A stretch of DNA of 64,000 nt from Acanthopleura granulata (GCA_016165875.1 JABBOT010000010.1:11869700-11933699), one strand, 5' to 3'. Positions 33,442 to 45,339 are shown, counted from the first letter of the stretch. The notes: a model not told the origin generated them from the sequence alone. Translations and numbers: made by a program.

Positions 33442-33744
33442 CCGTTCTAAAGTTCAGTTAATGCCGTAAAGACCACCAGACCGTAATGTATTTCATCCAG
33501 AATATTTGAAATCAAGTCACTGGGAGACAAATATCTGTTTTTAACTTGCGACCTTACCGGACCCATGGGTGGTACAGAATCCCATTGTGTAGAAAGAACC
33601 ACTGTGGCTTAGCAATAACACATTTTCTGGCGTTTCTATCACTGGGTGAAATTGCTTCCCTAAGAAATGCTAGTATTTCAACTAGCTTAGGGTTTTGCTC
33701 TTGACACAGTCAGACACGGTACATTGATACAAGATGTTCACAGT

Positions 33745-34130
33745 TTAACAGAGCATTGCGCGCTGATCGGTTTCAAATGATGAAGTGCGACAAGGTAGGG
33801 CTCTAATCTGGTCATGGTTAACCGTCGAGTGGGGCGGATGTGTTGTCTGGTCAGAGAAAAGTGTGAGCGTCGGCTTAACACACCGGCGTTGTGTGAACAT
33901 GTCCCGATCTGCACTCAACATGACGTGAATATACCTGTGAGAAGCAACCCAACGTGCCATCCGACTGCATGGTTCTTTTACGGGCAGCAAGCACTGTCAT
34001 GCTTGGGGATCAATAATGGTCGTGAACTTGCTACAGCGTAGCAGATAATTAAAATGTTTAACACCAAAGACAAGACCCAGACACTCTTTTTCCCTAAGGC
34101 CACAGTTCTCTTCCGCGACGTTGAATAATC
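33745..34130 (-). pseudogene. Ty3/Gypsy RNase H and linker remnant
   Basis: On the minus strand, upstream of the integrase, EDYSTSRKRTVALG and KEPCSRMARWVAS correspond to the conserved NYS-T-x-KE and SR-x-ARW-x-L blocks of Ty3/Gypsy RNase H. Two frames are needed. Between 33745 and 33441 the linker to the integrase is broken by stops. No gag, protease or LTR was recognised, so this is a fragment of pol only. Its right side abuts the LINE-B at 34265. Confidence 0.65.
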
Positions 34131-35106
34131 CTCCGCCGCAGCATTGATAGTATCTTTAATACTGAACAAACTTGTTCTTACATTTTCATTTACACGAATG
34201 TATTCATCACCTTTCACCGGTTTCGCGGCGGCATTGGTGTTTATGTTTCTATCTGAATCGCTTTCAAAAACAGGGCCCGGTGGGATTCCCCGGAGTGAAA
34301 AGAATAGGACCCCAGTTCTCTTGGTAAGCTTGCCATACAACGCGACTAACCTAAGGATCTCCCGTGTGGTTTTGGTGAATAGAATAGTTCCACAGCCTCC
34401 CCGGGCTTGTCACACAAGGCCACTAGAAGGGGCAACCTGTTTGCAATGGGATGCGACCTGTGATGGGGGAGGAGTGGATCCTGGTGGCTGAGGGCGGGTT
34501 GATCTCGCGAGAACCTCACGCCCAACACTCCACTTCGGTCCCTGCGCCTCCAGGCGGTGGGAGGGCTCACTTCGATCAATCGGCATGTCACGCCAGTCCA
34601 GATGTCCGGATATCAACCTTCATATATCTCGATATGACATAAATAGGCTGCTTTCCGTGTTGGAGGTTTTTAATGAGACGTGTGGATGTCTGGGCGGTGG
34701 CTGTAGGGTCAATCGAGTAGGCCGTTTCTAATTTATTAGATTCGACCTGCTCGAGTATGAGCGAAAATCCATCTGATCGAGCATGGCGTGGAAATCTCGT
34801 CTCTCTTTCTGCAGGTTACTCGCTTCGTCATACATGCATTGGCATTCCGCGGCAGGTGAGAGACACGGCCCTATGAGTAAAAAATCGGTTCGCCATGTCT
34901 CCTTCTAACTCCCTTTCTAGAGATGTTTGTATTGTGGGTAAAAAAAAGGAGAAATGAAATTTCAATACATAATGAAACAGAATATAATCATTTTCCACAT
35001 TTTTCTTGTAATATCTAAGAGAATTGAAACAGTCGAATGAAAATCGATCAATTCATGCTGCAAAAAACCTTGCAAATTTCTGGAGGCACATTAAAACAAG
35101 CTAAAA

Positions 35107-35900
35107 ATGAAATCTGGTAATATCCCACTAGAATGTTTCAGGAAGCAGCAGAACATTAATTTAATAAATCTTAAAAAATTGGAGAACAGCCTGTTTCTGG
35201 ATCAGGGGCTAATAAACGTTAAACGTTTCATAACTAAAAGAGATATCAATCTTAAAAAAACAAATACTTATATGTTATTTTTAATAAATCGTCTATATTT
35301 ATTGTTCTCTGTGTTTATACCTTATCCAACTCACTGTTCTCCTGCAAGAGGTTTGGCCATGGCAAGAGTCAATTCCGTAATAATCTTTGCTGCTTTAAAT
35401 CTGCGCAGAAAGGTCATCAGGGCTTTAACTGCACAACCCAATAAAGTCTTTCAATTGCAGTTGAGCCTACATGGCTTCTTCAAAAGACTGCCCGCTGGTC
35501 AAGAACGAAAAAGAAATCATAGCTTTAAAATGCAAAAGTAGTATATCATATCAGGAAGCGAAGCGTCTGGTCCCTGTCACCGATGGCCATACTAAAATAC
35601 ACATACAAGTGTTGTCAAGAAGCCCTCCATTTCGGTTGGAGTCCAAATTTTACTTGACCCAGTGGCACAGAGTAGCCACAGAAATTGGTCATAAAACCCT
35701 TAGCTAACACAGCCAGCTCTTCCTCTCAACTAGACATAAAACTGACTTCAAAAACTGTCACCTCTCCTGAATCTCATGATATTTCTGACTAGAAGAACTG
35801 TTTAAATGAATCTAAACCCTGTAAGCCCGTTCATTCTGCAGATAATTCTGCAGGTAACAAACATAAGCCTGCTAAGAACGATAAAAGAGATAAATATAGC
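35107..35900 (+). pseudogene. LINE-B ORF1 (plus copy)
   Basis: The first frame has MKSGNIPLECFRKQQNINLI and a Leu-rich stretch, and matches the N-terminal domain of the minus copy (ECYRRKQSSNLLSLK at 24100). Conserved C-terminal blocks follow: SSKDCPLVKNEKEIIALKC and SSISYQEAKRLV. The zinc knuckle between them is degraded. A Lys/Asp-rich tail runs to about 35900. Confidence 0.65.
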
Positions 35901-36029
35901 AGTCCCTTACAGCGTCCCTCAAAGGCCACTACAGACCGTTGAAGGACGTTGATCCCTCAACATCTAGCGCAGACGTGATGGACACAACAGCACCTGATGT
36001 GATGTGTGGTTGTCCCCGGTGCAAACACA

Positions 36030-39000
36030 CGTCGCCTATACGACTTCCTCCATGCTGCGTTTTGAGACAAATCGAGGTCTTAAGTTTAATCTTTTTGAAA
36101 TAGCACATATAGTTCAATCTTTAAATCCAGTTACCCTTTGTCTTTGGGAGACATGGAACATGCATAATGATCTCTGTGGTAGGGCCCATTTTCCTAGTAT
36201 CCTAGTGCATCTGGCTTCTAATTCTTTAGAACGTGTAGCTAGGTGGAATTTTGATAAAGCAGATTGGATTGCATTTAAGATGTTCTGTAAGGGTGACATC
36301 ATTCCAGAGAATCTCAATGCTGCAGATGATCCTTTACTAAAATTTATTTAACTTATATTAACAGCAGAGGATACAATCATACCTATGACCTCGAAAAATC
36401 CGAATACGATAACGAATGTCGCAAAGCCATAAAGGCCCGCAAAAACGTTGAGCGCAGATTTAACCATTGTCCTGATAATAACAATTTAAACCAGTTTCGT
36501 ATATTTAGATCTAAAGCCTGTCGATTACTTAAGTCCAAGAGACGATCTTGTCGGCGGAACTTTGTTTCAGATATTACCTCAAAAACGGCCATGTGTAAGA
36601 TGTAGAACGTGGTTCAGAAGCTTAACGGCAAAAACAATCAAGCCAAGGTTCGACATTCAAAGGAGGGTGACAATTTAATAGCTTCACCTCATGATATATT
36701 TAATAAAATAGCTCAAGCAATATCTCAGAAATCTTCATCTTAGAATTGATCTCCTGAATTTCAGCTCATTAAAAACCAGAAGGACAAAATTAAATTGCCC
36801 TTTTCTTCTCAAAATTTAGAAGACTATAGTCGTCTTATTTCGACTGAAGAAATTAAAACTTCATTAAGAAGGGCACACATTACTGCATGTGGCCCGGATC
36901 ATATATGTTATAAGCCTGTGAGCCACTTGAGACTCTCTTGGGCTGACTTAATGATGTTTGGGTAACTGGTAATTTTCAGCCGTCATAGAGGGAGGGGTGT
37001 ATTATCCCGGTCCTTAAACCGTTAAAGGACCATACGGATCCAAATAATTACCGTTCCATAGCTCTTACCAGCTGCGTCTGTAAGACTACGGAACGGATGA
37101 TTAACGATAGACTTGTTTGGTTTCTTCAAACCAATAAGCTTTTATCTAATATTCAATGTGCTTTACGTCAAGGTCAATCAACTTTAGATCACCTTCTTTG
37201 ATTTGAAACTATTATTCGTGATTGTTTTATTAATAGGGAACATCTGGTGTCAAAAAGGCCTTATGAGACCATATGGAAATATGATGTTTTAAAAGATCTT
37301 TGGGATTCGGGTTTAAAGGGTCGCTTAAAATGATTTATACCTGAATTTTTATCTGACCATCAATTTAAGGTGAGTTCCACTCTTTCTGACTCACTTGAGG
37401 AGGAAATGGGTGTGCCCGAGGGCAGTATTTTTTCACCAACACTGTTCAGCATAACAATGAATAGTTTGGCTAACTCATTAACTGTCTCAAGGGGTTCTTT
37501 ATATGCTATCATGCTAAAAATATGAATAACTACAGCTTTATGTCACTAAGATCGAGAAATGGACAGTTTCCAAAGGTTTTTTAATTTTCTACCTCTAAAA
37601 CCGTCGTTATGCATTTTTTGCAATAAACCGAAACTTCATCCACACCTGGGCTTTAATTTTGTTGTCAACCAGTGAAGATTTTTGGGGGAAAATAAAGTTT
37701 TCAGGGGAAATATTTGACCAGAAATTATCTTTTATACCTCATATAAAAATGCTTAAAGCTAAATGTACAAATGCTCTCATTATAATTAATGTTGTGTAAA
37801 GCATCGATTGGGGTGCTGACCGATCAGTCTTCCTTAATTTATATCGTTCTCTGGTGAGATCTAAATTGAACTATGAGTCGATCATGTATGGTTCCGAGAG
37901 GATATCATATCTTAACGTGTTGGATCTGGTCCGTCATCGGAGTCTGAGGCTCAGCCTTGGTACATTTAGAATCTTACAAGTAGAGAGTTTATATGTACTG
38001 GTTAACGAGCCTTCCTTACATCACAGACGAATAAAACTGAGCCTTCAATATGCTACTAAGTTTAAAACACAACCAACAAATCCTGCCTCCGACTGTGATT
38101 TCAATCCATAAATTTTAGATAATTTTAGGGTGTCTCAGAATTCGCGCACAATCCTGGTTTTCACAAAAAAACACCTTTCATGATTTCAAAAAGACCTTTA
38201 TTGATTTCAAGCATTTACTGTGAGTATTTTCAATAACGGTGTGTTTTTTTTTACACCTGGATTGTGCGCGACTTTTGGGGCATCTACTATACTAAATATC
38301 CTAACAAGATCCCTTTCTTCGGTGTTCGTGTTCGGAATCATATTGTGGAAGCCGGAATCAAGTTTGAGAACACATCTCCTGTTTACTCTCCGGAGTCTCC
38401 TCCATGGCTTTTTCCACAGTCTAAATTAATATTTGATCTACGTAAACAAAACAAAGCAAATACGAATGCCCTGATATATCAGCAAACTCTTGCTGAAATT
38501 AAGGCTAATTATTAGAATTGTAAATTTATATATCTTGACGGGTCAAAGGATGAGGACAGGGTTGCGGCTCTGGCTGTCTTAGAACAGTGAGTCACTCCTC
38601 TTTATCCTCCATCCTCATCTTCAATGTTCTCTGCCGGGGCTAGAGAGGTACTCCTGGCCGTATCATATGTCTTCGTGATATGCGCAGAATGTTATGCAGT
38701 GACTCGCTTGCTTGCCTTCTGGCAATTGAGGAAAATAAAATCCGTTGATCCTTAAAATATTAACCATGTACACAAAGCAAATTAAAGAGGTAAGAATATT
38801 ACATTATGTCGGATATCAAGTCATGCTGACATCCACGGAAACACAGCCGTAGACAGAGAGGCGAAATCTACCCTCAATAAACACGTATCTAAGATGAAAA
38901 TTCCTTATACTAATTTTAAATCTAATTTTCTTAAATATATTCATCGCGTTTGACAGGATAAATGGAACCTGCAGTTCACACTGCATGTCATTCACCCTGT

Positions 39001-39300
39001 CATTGGCTATAATTCTTATACTGTTGGTATGTCCCGCTGACACGAAGTAGTTTTAACAAGGTACCGTGTTGGGGATTCTTGTCTAACACACAATTTTAGC
39101 CTGGATTGCTCCTGAGTGCTTTGTATGCGATGCGCAATACGGCATGAAACATATCCTTGTAGGCTATGTAATCTTTGCTCACATTCGGCAAAGATTCTAC
39201 ACGGCAAACTTGATATTTGACTTATTTGACAGCATCGCTGGTGTTGCTGTCAGTGGTTATTTAAAACTTATAGGATTATATCATAAGCTACCAGGTTTTC
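36030..39300 (+). pseudogene. LINE-B ORF2 (plus copy)
   Basis: Endonuclease start RGLKFNLFEIAHIVQSL (36080), then LASNSLERVARWNFDKADW (36215). The RT has YRSIALTSCVCKTTERM-like sequence at 37050 and VPEGSIFSPTLFSITM at 37410. The catalytic box is degraded to LYAIML. The thumb follows (LNLYRSLVRSKLNYESIMYG, 37835). RNase H carries LDGSKDEDR (38535), split from neighbouring frames. The C-terminal Cys/His region is at 39110-39260. Loss of both catalytic RT Asp residues shows that this copy is inactive. Confidence 0.75.
38127..38287. mobile_element. MITE nested in LINE-B (Tc1/mariner-like ends)
   Basis: This ~160 bp insertion interrupts LINE-B sequence that is continuous at 25205-25250. Its ends are inverted repeats of about 45 bases sharing a central perfect block, 'cgcgcacaatcc' (38143-38154 and its complement near 38259-38270). 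The outer ends read 'gggtgtctcagaa' and, inverted, 'agatgccccaaaa'. A TA precedes the left end and TA lies near the right end, consistent with a Tc1/mariner-type target. The exact right boundary is uncertain. Confidence 0.7.
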
Positions 39301-39445
39301 ATCACATCTGTTTTTCCCCCTGTTGGCATGTTCACAGTTTCTCCTTGAAAACAATATACTGCTTCATGGTTCAAAATATGTTCTCGCCACAGTATGGCTG
39401 AAAAATTTCCCATGCGGCGTAAAACCATAATGATTCATTCATTCA

Positions 39446-40139
39446 AAAGCTGAAACAACATCACTTGACGACAACACACAAATCCGCCTAACACAGTGCC
39501 TTTGGTGAAGTTGACAGGTTTTTTAGCTAGATTTACGTATTTGTGTACAATAGTATTAGCAGCAAGGAGGGAGAGTGACACAAACTATTGGGAGCCTCCC
39601 AATCCCCCAACCCCCCAACGAGCCCTCATTCCCTGTTCCGTTTAAATTTTGCTGCACATCAAGCCATATGGTGTCCGCGTAAATAAACTTTTGCCGATTC
39701 TTTATGTAGACAGACGCTTGATTACATTCAGAGATAATTGCCAGAGTAATAAGGCTCACCATCCCGCCCGCCCGATCTCGCCATTTAGATACCCAGGCTA
39801 TTACTGATACACTAATGTAATGAGCATGCCCAAAGGACACAACGCACGCAAATGGCTCAACTTAAGCTCAACAGAGCTCTGGGGTAAAAGTTGCCTTGGT
39901 GATTTCTGTAAGGTTCACTTGGCAAAGCTTCCTAAGGGCTCGTGAACACAGCCTTGCCGAATTTGTGGGGTCGACGTTACAAGCAAGAAATGCTTGGCGG
40001 TGTAATGAGAGGGCTGTGCAGAAAGAACTTCCATGTCTCACATACTTCCGGGTTCGCTATGTATAACACATGCACTCGCTCGATCGCACGCTTATGTAAG
40101 GTTTCTGATCTATTTTGGCCAGGACTGTGTAAAAAGCAC
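39446..40139. other. Intronic stretch, nothing recognised
   Basis: Only motif-less short ORFs occur here. The sequence is non-coding apart from possible old repeats. Confidence 0.4.
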
Positions 40140-40265
40140 TTGTCATATACTAGTCCTCTATTACGTATACCCAGGTTTCCTCCCACCATAATGCTGGCCG
40201 CCGTCGTATAAGTGAAATATTCTTGAGTACGGCGTAAAACACAAATCAAATAAATAAAAGAATAA
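40140..40265 (+). repeat. Short element 3' end, 'tttcctcccacc' family, copy 3 (best preserved)
   Basis: 'ggtttcctcccaccataatg', 'ccgccgtcgtataagtgaaa' and 'cttgagtacggcgtaaaac' are followed by 'aaatcaaataaataaaag'. Other copies in the window are at 17385-17485, 18750-18830 and 55305-55395. The terminal AAAT-type microsatellite suggests a LINE-mobilised SINE or a truncated RTE-type LINE. Confidence 0.65.
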
Positions 40266-40589
40266 AGATTATGTATACATCAGTTGATAAAAGATTGATA
40301 AAATACAGTCTACAACTGGCTGGTGTAAATATAGAAGCATATGGTGGTTCAATGTGAACCGAGGGCTTTCAGTACCTTCGCAATATCTACCGCATGGTAT
40401 TGCGGGATGGATAGCTAGCAGATTTTTATCTGAGAAATTCAGCAAAATTAATTGTTCTGTACAAAAACCAACGTGATATTCCCCATCAGCGTGTCTTTCT
40501 ATATACGATAGGTACATTTTATGATCAATACATGTTCAGGAGTATATGCAGAAAACACCCCCAATTTTGTCTCCAAATATTTGGCCAGA

Positions 40590-41075
40590 ACTGTTGGCTC
40601 AGTCGGTTAGACCAGCGGCTTCACTGGAAATGCGTGGGAAGAGTTTGCTAGCGAAAAATCAGGGTGTATCTCCATATCTATTTCCGGTAAGTCGTCTCGC
40701 CACAATCTCTGCGACTTTCGACGTATCGCCGGCAGAGAGACCCGTAGCGGGTGCTGTCGGTGCCGTCGAGAAATCGCTAGTTCCACTTGACACCACGTTA
40801 CCCATGGGGTGTGTCCTTAGCGTAAACCCGGATTATCACCCCATTGGGTAACTACAGTGGAAAAGGGCTAGCATACCAGGCTTTTTCGTTTGCTCTGGGA
40901 TCAGATTGGTGATACGATCCCAGCTGTAGGAATTTTGTTTTTCTTTTTCATTAGTCTTTTGCTTTTGCTCGGTGGTTCGATCCCAGGTGTGGAAATTTCT
41001 TTTTCCATCAGGATGTTTTCTTGACACTTCACTAAAGTAAAAGACTCATGGCTCAGTCGAGGCCTGGTCTACAAG
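40590..41075 (+). repeat. Possible tRNA-derived SINE sequence
   Basis: 'tggctcagtcggttagacca' at about 40597 resembles a Pol III A box in a tRNA-like 5' region. 'ggtggttcgatcccag' at about 40973 matches a B box. The distance (~375 bases) is too long for a single promoter, so these may be two elements or a degraded composite. A further A-box-like 'atggctcagtcgag' lies at 41048. Confidence 0.3.
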
Positions 41076-41159
41076 TCTCCATTAAAACATTTATTTTATC
41101 GTTGTGTCTGGTGATTTCGTCTGTCTGGTCTTGTACAGCGTTGTAAAGTTTGTGTATGA

Positions 41160-42665
41160 TATATACAGCTAACCCCCACTTGACACCAATTGCGGTCAGA
41201 GTGAGCATACTGGATAAGCGTGATGGCCATATCTTATAGCCGACTTGCGAACAATACTACAAGTATATCGAACTCCGGTATCCCACCTCTCTGTCGAAAA
41301 CTTTAGTTCGTGGAGAGTTTTTTTCATGATGGATGCACGAGCTTCTTCCGGTCCCAGCTGCACTAATTCGTCCCTGGTTTTCTTATTTAATGAAATCGAG
41401 TTATGCCCTGTACCGACTCGAATCTGTTGTTTCATTTATCGGTATTTTTCGACTTCACCGAGTATTAACCGAAACTTAGTATCCGAAATCTTACCGTCAA
41501 TCAGCGCTGTAGAAACGTGGTCGTTGATGGAATTAAGCATACTCTCGGCCAGTAAGCGAATTTCATTGTGTGTCTAACCATTGACGGACCCGCGCCGGCT
41601 TGCAAACTTACCTAACCAACTTGTCCACAGGCTAAGGCCGCGCCTTCCATGCCTATGGCTATAGGCATCACCATTATCGTAGACGCCACCTTCGACGCCC
41701 AGATCCATACTTGCCGACAGTAGCGCGGTATCAATACCATCAACTGCGCTGACTGCCCTGTAGTATTTTTTGTATGAAACCCTCTGCCGTCTCGTCTTCT
41801 GTCTCTGTTTTCAGACAGCTAATATGTGGTAATCTATACTCGTACGGATCTTCAGTCGTAGTGGGGTGTTGGTGGGGGTAGATGAATCTAATGTTGGATG
41901 AAGTTGCGCCAGCTTTATGTGGACGCAGTTAGAATGCTTAATTCCAAAACCGATATGGGTCTGAAACTTCTTCCTACCGTATCAACTGAACTCCATGCTC
42001 CAGATTTATGCGGTTAAACCGCACCGTTTGTTGCACAGCGGCCTGGAGATTGTCTAACGTCGTCTAAACCTGATGAGGTCCTTCCGGAAGGGTTTTTACA
42101 ACGATCGTTACGATTTTACCGGCATGCCTTTGAAGTCACCCGATCTGCAAGACAGGAATCATGTGGAAGGGCTTAGAAACTGGATTGTTACCCAATATAA
42201 TATCCAAAATAATCATGAAATGCGGGGATACCACGCCAAAGTGGTGAAATAGTGTGCTGATATCGAGATAAGATGTTGTAGCTGGACCTCCGGCGATCAT
42301 ATGGCGGCCTTGCGGCAGTATCTTTATATGAAGTTCATCTCCCTTGGAGATGTACGAGAGGTAAGCCGTACAATTATTCAAAATCTTCTGAACAACATCA
42401 CCATGTGCTGATTCCACCTGGTTCGAGGTCACAATCAGATCAATGTCCCATTTGGGATCACCTGATTTGGCGAGACGCCATACCTATTCTCAGGACCATC
42501 ATATAGAACCAGAGGAAATTTTTGAGCGCATTTGGGCTTTCGATATCCACATCGGCGAGCTCATGAAACTTCGGTGTTTCTCCGGATCCCCCCAGCCGAA
42601 CTTTCTTTCGTGTATAAACACCTCGCTGGAATTGGAAGGCGTAAACCAGCTTGACATTTAAAGCT
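41160..42665 (-). pseudogene. Maverick-region gene, coiled-coil protein remnant
   Basis: Read on the minus strand, an open frame from 42432 (MTSNQVESAHGDVVQKILNN) gives way to decayed sequence. Then come EIRLLAESMLNSINDHVST, ISDTKFRLILGEVEKYR and LNKKTRDELVQLGPEEARA at 41580-41200. The second half is a charged helical segment, and a hydrophobic stretch (TAIGVKWGLAVYIIHKLYN) follows at 41200-41130. It looks like one or two structural or membrane-associated proteins of the element. The function is unassigned, and more than five lesions break the frame. Confidence 0.45.
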
Positions 42666-42866
42666 TGACATCTGCCAGAGCAGAAAACACTAGGCTAGTG
42701 CAACTAGGGCCCACTGGGTCCATCACGCCGGCGAATGTGTAAATTTACGCCTAGGTGTGCTCTATCTATAGCTTGGAGGTAGGTATTTAATGGATTTATA
42801 GTGCGCCCCGGCACGAGGCCAACCGACAGTTTTTTTTTACCGTCGATTGGCAAATGCCGCTGTCCT

Positions 42867-43175
42867 TCAGGAGTTTATGTTTTTGTGGTATACCACGACT
42901 GTCCTCAGAAGAGTAGAGCCACTTACATAACTGGTAGACACTGTAGCGATGTTTTCGGATGAGTTTAGCTCATGTCGGTGGACAAATATTTGTTTGTGAG
43001 GCGTCAGTTTGGGTAGTTTCTCTTCTGCATTGATTCGCCTCATGGGGTCTGCGTTGGAGAATCCCAAGATATCAGCTAGATTTAACAGATTGATAACATC
43101 ATTCTGTTCTAGTTGAACATCACTAAGTGTAACAATCGTATTCGGCAATATTTTTGATAACGTGTTTTCATTCAA
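42867..43175 (-). pseudogene. Maverick-region gene, unassigned (possible structural protein)
   Basis: A 102-codon minus-strand frame starts at MNENTLSKILPNTIVTLSDV, directly after an in-frame stop, and ends HKNINS. It includes FVHRHELNSSENIATVSTSY and SGSTLLRTVVVYH, an alternating beta-type pattern that would suit a capsid-associated jelly-roll fragment. There is no firm family assignment. Its 5' end overlaps the plus-strand frame at 43162. Confidence 0.4.
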
Positions 43176-43476
43176 TGGGAAAGTAACCCATTACCATGTC
43201 GGTGAAGTGCATTCGAGGAAAGAGATTGAGAAGCCGATTGAAATCGTAGAGATAGATTCTAGCCTGAACAACTCGCAGGCTGCTTTCGATGCAACCTTTC
43301 AAAAGGCGTATGAACGCTACACCTTACCGAAAATCAATAGCGACACATTGGTTGAGAAATGGAACACGATGGGTTGTGGATCGTCAAAGGAAAAGCACCT
43401 CATAGCCGACACAGAACTAAGCATCTCTGTATTTCACTTCCACATGTACTATCAAGTGGTACTTGAAGAAATGTAG
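43162..43476 (+). CDS. Maverick-region small gene, unassigned
   Basis: A 104-codon open frame begins MFSFNGKVTHYHVGEVHSRK and ends YQVVLEEM. It is mixed alpha/beta and rich in Glu/Lys, with no signal peptide or membrane span and no recognised motif. It overlaps the divergent minus-strand frame by 14 bases. Its coding status is uncertain, because the two frames overlap and either could be the real one. Confidence 0.35.
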   Translation: MFSFNGKVTHYHVGEVHSRKEIEKPIEIVEIDSSLNNSQAAFDATFQKAYERYTLPKINSDTLVEKWNTMGCGSSKEKHLIADTELSISVFHFHMYYQVVLEEM

Positions 43477-43639
43477 GCGTCCCTTCCACAAGACGATGCA
43501 TGAACTGCAACCGACAACCCCTCAGACCGGAGGGCATACGAGTGGAATTACACCGAGTTTCGGGTCCCCCCCCCCCCCCGCCAGACATAGATTGGGCAAA
43601 ACATGAAGTGGAAAACACGGGCTAGGAGCGTCTTATTAT

Positions 43640-44111
43640 TATGCCACGAGTACAGGATACATGAAATCGCATTACGACAGCGATCCTGGCTGCATGTCAT
43701 TCCAGCGAACACCAGAAAAATTTCACATCGATTTTACCTCTCAAGGCAGAGAGGCCAATCAAGCATGGGCCACCTTCATCCTCCACAAATCTGAAGGCTT
43801 TAGGCCGGGCAGGCCTGAAACGCTTGAACGACACCTTTCGGACTTATGTTTGGCCAATCCTCGGAGCACAGGCACGGACCGCCAGCAGTATCGTAGGCAC
43901 GGCATTTGACGCGCAGAAGCAGTTCATAGCTAATGTCGAAGACGCCATAACAAGACCTGTTGATCTTCCCTCGGCGATAAAGCGGTACCAGAACGTCATG
44001 AGGCACGCCGGCTTCAAGGTAGATTATGCGTTTGCCGTGATCCTGCACATGGCGCCAAACAATATCCACCTACGAATCGGAAACATCAGTGGCTATGACA
44101 ACAAGGTCTAG
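43640..44111 (+). pseudogene. Maverick-region gene, possible minor structural protein
   Basis: The frame at 43661 (MKSHYDSDPGCMSFQRTPEK) shifts near 43800 into GLKRLNDTFRTYVWPILG and AQKQFIANVEDAITRPVDLP. The amphipathic first half of the second frame and its position beside the capsid-like gene suggest a virion-associated role, but this is inference. Its 3' end overlaps the minus-strand membrane-protein gene. Confidence 0.4.
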
Positions 44112-44795
44112 AAGTGCCCGAACGGCCGAGTTCACGATTCCAAATATGGCGACAACCAGAGCCCAAATATTTTCGGCAATCCAGCGCACGGCCTTGCCTA
44201 ATGTGCTGAGGGCCCAAGAGACGATGCTCCGATAATATCTGGGAGAGCCGCTGCGGCGTTACCGGCGAGCTTAGGTAGAAGCCTGCCCAGGGCCCGCAGG
44301 TGCTTTTCAGTCCACTCCTTCAGACCACCCAGGTCGGTTGGCTCAGGAGGTGATGTTGGAATCGCTGGCACTGCAGAGCCCCGGAGAGCGCAAACACCAA
44401 TGCCGATATCGAAATTCCGATTGCAGTGAGTATCGACGTGATTGTGATGCCTTTCTCGCAGCACAGGGTGCGTTTGCGTTCGGCAAGAGTTGGGTGCGGT
44501 TGATGGTATTCCTCATGCGGTTGAACTGAGAGCGGAGCTCATGTCTGGTGGACGAAGCGGCGTCAAAGCGGGCCGCCCTCTCATCCTGAAGGTCACGTAG
44601 CCGTTCAGCAATGCGGCGCCTAATGATTTCATCAACACCTGCGGCGCCTGCCTCATCCCCTTTACTATTTTGTCGAGATATGTCTTCGTCGAGCTTTGAG
44701 AGCTTAGCAAGGCTATTTATATATTCTCCTGGGATATTTTGGAACAATTGATCTATACCTCGGATCTCGCGCATTTTGAGAGGGATGTCAGTCAT
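44080..44795 (-). pseudogene. Maverick-region membrane protein with coiled coil
   Basis: The minus-strand start is MTDIPLKMREIRGIDQLFQN. A charged helical region follows, DEIIRRRIAERLRDLQDERA, with HELRSQFNRMRNTINR. A hydrophobic segment, ITITSILTAIGISISALVFA, is readable near 44390-44460 after a frame change. Then come HLRALGRLLPKLAGNAAAAL and, after another frame change, an aromatic hydrophobic end (AVRWIAENIWALVVAIFGIV). A coiled coil followed by membrane segments suggests a virion membrane-active or fusion-accessory protein. That is inferred from architecture only. Two frameshifts break it. Confidence 0.5.
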
Positions 44796-44820
44796 CGTGG
44801 CAACGGTCTCATCGATGGCG

Positions 44821-45298
44821 CTATCCGTAAACCTTCTTTACTGCATTTTCAGTCTTCTTTGGGAGCGCGCCAAGGTCCGGAATCTCGAATGTATCGACGT
44901 CAGCTGCTGCCTTCCCAAACATCATACCGGCGGCCTTGAAGACTGCAACAGCCTGAGCCGGCAGTGTGTTCTTCGGTGAACCCCGGATCTTCCACCCTCC
45001 CGACCCGCCGCCTATAATTGAGAGCGCGAGTGGCTTTCCTGCCCGAGAGTTGATAATCATGAGATCGGGATGTGCTTTCAATCGGAAACGACGGCCGACG
45101 AGTTCAAAGTTATTTGAGTCTCGGCCGGTTGAGGGAGTGAGGCCCCTCTCCGCCATAGCGTTGTAGTAGTCATCTACCGCTGACTGGAGGAGCTCGTGAT
45201 ACAGCGACCCTGATGCCAATGTCAGCATCTTGTGTGGGGTCTATGAGAACGGGCTCTTCATCATCTAACGCTGGATTATCGAAATCAAAGTCTGCCAT
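44821..45298 (-). pseudogene. Maverick-region gene upstream of the membrane protein
   Basis: The start is ATG at 45296-45298, giving MADFDFDNPALDDEEPVLID, an acidic N-terminus. A frameshift lies before 45228. The rest is open: LYHELLQSAVDDYYNAMAER, GRRFRLKAHPDLMIINSRAG, IIGGGSGGWKIRGSPKNTLP and a helical end. It ends 26 bases before the next minus-strand gene starts, so the two look co-transcribed. There is no recognised enzyme motif; a structural or packaging role is possible. Confidence 0.5.
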
Positions 45299-45339
45299 GT
45301 TGGCTACTGAACATTGGCGACCCAACGTTCAATAACCAT

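Larger units (their letters stand above)
34265..39445 (+). mobile_element. LINE-B, near full-length copy (~5.2 kb) with a MITE inside
   Basis: It runs from the 5' terminus ('ggagtgaaaagaataggac', 34272) through 5' UTR, ORF1, endonuclease, linker, RT, thumb, RNase H and 3' UTR to 'aaaaccataatgattcattc'. The order matches the other partial copies, which makes it the reference for the family. All ORFs are broken by frameshifts, and part of the endonuclease is deleted between about 36150 and 36180. A small inverted-repeat element lies at 38127-38287. It lies within the GPCR intron, in the host gene's orientation. Confidence 0.8.

Noticed and set aside
33814..34041. A plus-strand open frame ending GINNGRELATA
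   Set aside because: It is antisense to the Gypsy RNase H blocks.
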